From positions 1 to 39,896 of the IMG/VR virus record IMGVR_UViG_3300035698_013684: a stretch of DNA of 39,896 nt; one strand, 5' to 3'. The notes beneath the pieces are model-generated. The model was not told the origin of the DNA, ran no database searches, and saw nothing but the letters and a program-made list of their open reading frames with translations. Position 1 is the stretch's first letter; each line of letters begins with the position of its first letter. This stretch comes from a virus. The position numbers and the translations under genes were made by a program. Positions 38,431 through 39,896 of this stretch are shown here, piece by piece.

Positions 38431-39896
38431 ATGGCTGTTGCAAATAATGGTATAATTACTAACAAAACCGCTCAAGCTATTATGGCTTATCAATTAGATC
38501 CAACTGATGATTATAAAATTATTGGTTTTGGTTATTCACATACTGAATTAGCTACATTGGATCCAGCAACTAATACCCCATTACCAGTTGATACAACTCA
38601 AGTAAAGACCCACATGCTGGCTGATGCGGATGGTACTTTTCAAATAAAAACTTGGGATGCAGACTCAATTGAATTTCGTTGTGTTATTCCTAGAGAAGAT
38701 TTTAATGGAGCTGTTTCTGGTGATTATATTTTTGATAATAAAGTTATTGATGGATCAAATGAATATTTTCCAATTAAATCATTCTACATTTATGCAGAAA
38801 AAGTTTTAACTGGTGAAGTATTTGTATTTTTTATAGGAAGAGCTTTAACTACAATTAATTTTGATGGAACGCAAAGAATTTCATTAAAATCAGTTATATA
38901 TTATGCAAACGTTGGATCATCTTCTGAAATAAAAGAATTAGAACAAACTATTCCAGATGAATGGACAAACTTCTTTTATGATTTTAGAAATATAATGACA
39001 GTTTATGTTAATAATGATGGATCCGGAAATGATTTTGATTATCTTGGTAGAAGTGAAGAATTTCCATTTGCTTCACTTAATAGAGCATTGAAAGAAATTC
39101 CATTTGGATGTTGGGGATATATAAGGGTAAAAGATAATGGAGCGGGAAGTCCTTATTTATTAACTGAACACCATAATCTTATTGGTACTTATATAGCAAT
39201 CGGATTGGATTCTACTGCTGGTGCTGGAGATAAGGTTAGAATTACAAGAAACGTTGACGCAAGTATTGCCTTATATAATGCTGGATTTTTACAATTTACT
39301 TCAGATACAGAATTTATCGATGGTGTTTATGCACATAATTTATTGTATGTGTATGATAATTCTACAATTTCATTTTCCGGAAATACCGAAATTACACTTG
39401 ATGCAACAAGTAACGATTTTATTACTGGAAATCAAGGAACTTTTATTAATGGTGTAAGCGGAGTCTTTGATATAAGTAATCTTAATGGTAAAAAAATAGT
39501 AAACTTTTCAGATGACAGTTATTTTAAATATATAGATTTAAATAGTGCTTCTTCTAACTTAGTTCCAGCTACACATTTTAATACAAATTGTAAAGTTATG
39601 ACAAAAGCTGAAGTTATTGCACTTATTTCGTCCAGTGCTATTGACGCTTATACAAAAACAGAATTAAACGCGGGTCAACTTGATAATAGATATTATACCG
39701 AAACAGAATTAAACGCGGGTCAACTTGATAATAGATATTATACCGAAACAGAATTAAACGCGGGTCAACTCGATACTAGATATTATACCGAAACAGAATT
39801 AAATGGAACAGTTGGTTCAGCTGGTGCAAAAGAAGATAAATTTAATAAAAATACTGCACACAATAAAAATTTTGGTACAACAGTTGGAACGGTTAC
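38431..39896 (+). CDS. Tail fibre or baseplate-attached receptor-binding protein (incomplete at the window end)
   Basis: The frame is open from ATG 38431 (AAGGAG upstream) to the end of the window, 488 codons. The N-terminal 130 residues look like a baseplate-attachment domain (MAVANNGIITNKTAQAIMAY, then DPTDDYKIIGFGYSHTELAT). A beta-helix-like middle follows, then three copies of a 15-residue repeat (TELNAGQLDNRYYTE) at 39658-39792, typical of fibre shafts. The repeat pattern Y-T-x-x-E-L-x-x-x-x-L-D-x-R-Y is common in phage fibres. Receptor specificity would lie in the missing C-terminus. Confidence 0.8.
   Translation, partial: MAVANNGIITNKTAQAIMAYQLDPTDDYKIIGFGYSHTELATLDPATNTPLPVDTTQVKTHMLADADGTFQIKTWDADSIEFRCVIPREDFNGAVSGDYIFDNKVIDGSNEYFPIKSFYIYAEKVLTGEVFVFFIGRALTTINFDGTQRISLKSVIYYANVGSSSEIKELEQTIPDEWTNFFYDFRNIMTVYVNNDGSGNDFDYLGRSEEFPFASLNRALKEIPFGCWGYIRVKDNGAGSPYLLTEHHNLIGTYIAIGLDSTAGAGDKVRITRNVDASIALYNAGFLQFTSDTEFIDGVYAHNLLYVYDNSTISFSGNTEITLDATSNDFITGNQGTFINGVSGVFDISNLNGKKIVNFSDDSYFKYIDLNSASSNLVPATHFNTNCKVMTKAEVIALISSSAIDAYTKTELNAGQLDNRYYTETELNAGQLDNRYYTETELNAGQLDTRYYTETELNGTVGSAGAKEDKFNKNTAHNKNFGTTVGTV
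39658..39792 (+). repeat. Three tandem 45 bp repeats in the fibre gene
   Basis: Copies at 39658-39702, 39703-39747 and 39748-39792, with a partial fourth copy after them. Copies 1 and 2 are identical; copy 3 differs at two bases. Each encodes 15 residues including RYYTETELNAG. Confidence 0.92.

Noticed and set aside
39658-39792. Regular 45 bp repeats as a possible CRISPR array
   Set aside because: The copies are in frame in an open fibre gene, have no spacers and encode a typical fibre motif.

Overview
The window is part of the genome of a strongly AT-rich myovirus of the T4 superfamily. The evidence is a nearly full set of recognisable T4-type virion proteins: tail sheath gp18, tail tube gp19, prohead protease gp21, a scaffold (gp22-like), major capsid protein gp23, portal gp20, neck proteins gp13 and gp14, tail terminator gp15, baseplate proteins gp25 and gp6, a gp26-like hub/chaperone protein and a PAAR spike tip. 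It also carries the T4 replication proteins gp52 and gp61. TAA, TAG and TGA all act as stops and TGG encodes Trp, so the genetic code looks standard. A class III (oxygen-sensitive) ribonucleotide reductase points to an anaerobic or facultatively anaerobic, low-GC host; the host cannot be named from this window.

Layout. Positions 1-3.6 kb (minus strand) form an accessory region of small genes cut into cassettes by sigma70-like promoters and stem-loops. Several of these genes start with the same 12-residue N-terminal tag. Positions 3.6-16.8 kb (minus) hold virion genes: a large hydrophobic repeat-bearing protein, gp14, gp15, gp13, the portal gp20 and two tail-tube-like proteins, with a RuvC-type resolvase gene among them and topoisomerase subunit gp52 at the far end. 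Positions 16.8-21.3 kb (minus) are metabolic or early: a ligase-like nucleotidyltransferase, a SWIM zinc-finger protein, another tagged acidic protein and NrdD. Positions 21.3-22.0 kb are a 700 bp non-coding region dense in perfect inverted repeats, flanked by divergent late promoters. Positions 22.0-28.6 kb (plus) run gp18, gp19, core protein, gp21, gp22, gp23 and end in terminators. Positions 28.6-29.9 kb (minus) hold two small paralogous genes behind three tandem early promoters. Positions 29.9-39.9 kb (plus) run primase gp61, dUTPase, the gp26-like protein with a probable -1 frameshift extension, a pair of membrane proteins, the PAAR protein, gp25, gp6, another baseplate protein and the start of a repeat-bearing tail fibre.

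Regulation is readable. Early-type genes follow promoters of the form TTGTAC-N18-TATAAT with an unusually conserved spacer. Virion genes follow the T4-type late element TATAAATA, here usually extended to about TTATAAATAATATAA.

The most notable observations are: (1) unrelated proteins, including a P-loop kinase-like protein, that share the N-terminal tag MKTKISVKEFKE, which resembles the capsid-targeting peptides of T4 internal head proteins and may mark cargo packaged in the head and injected; (2) a T-run slippery site that would fuse a 58-residue -1 frame extension to the gp26-like protein; (3) two related structured leader RNAs placed at the same distance behind two early promoters; (4) the hairpin-dense region at 21.3-22.0 kb.
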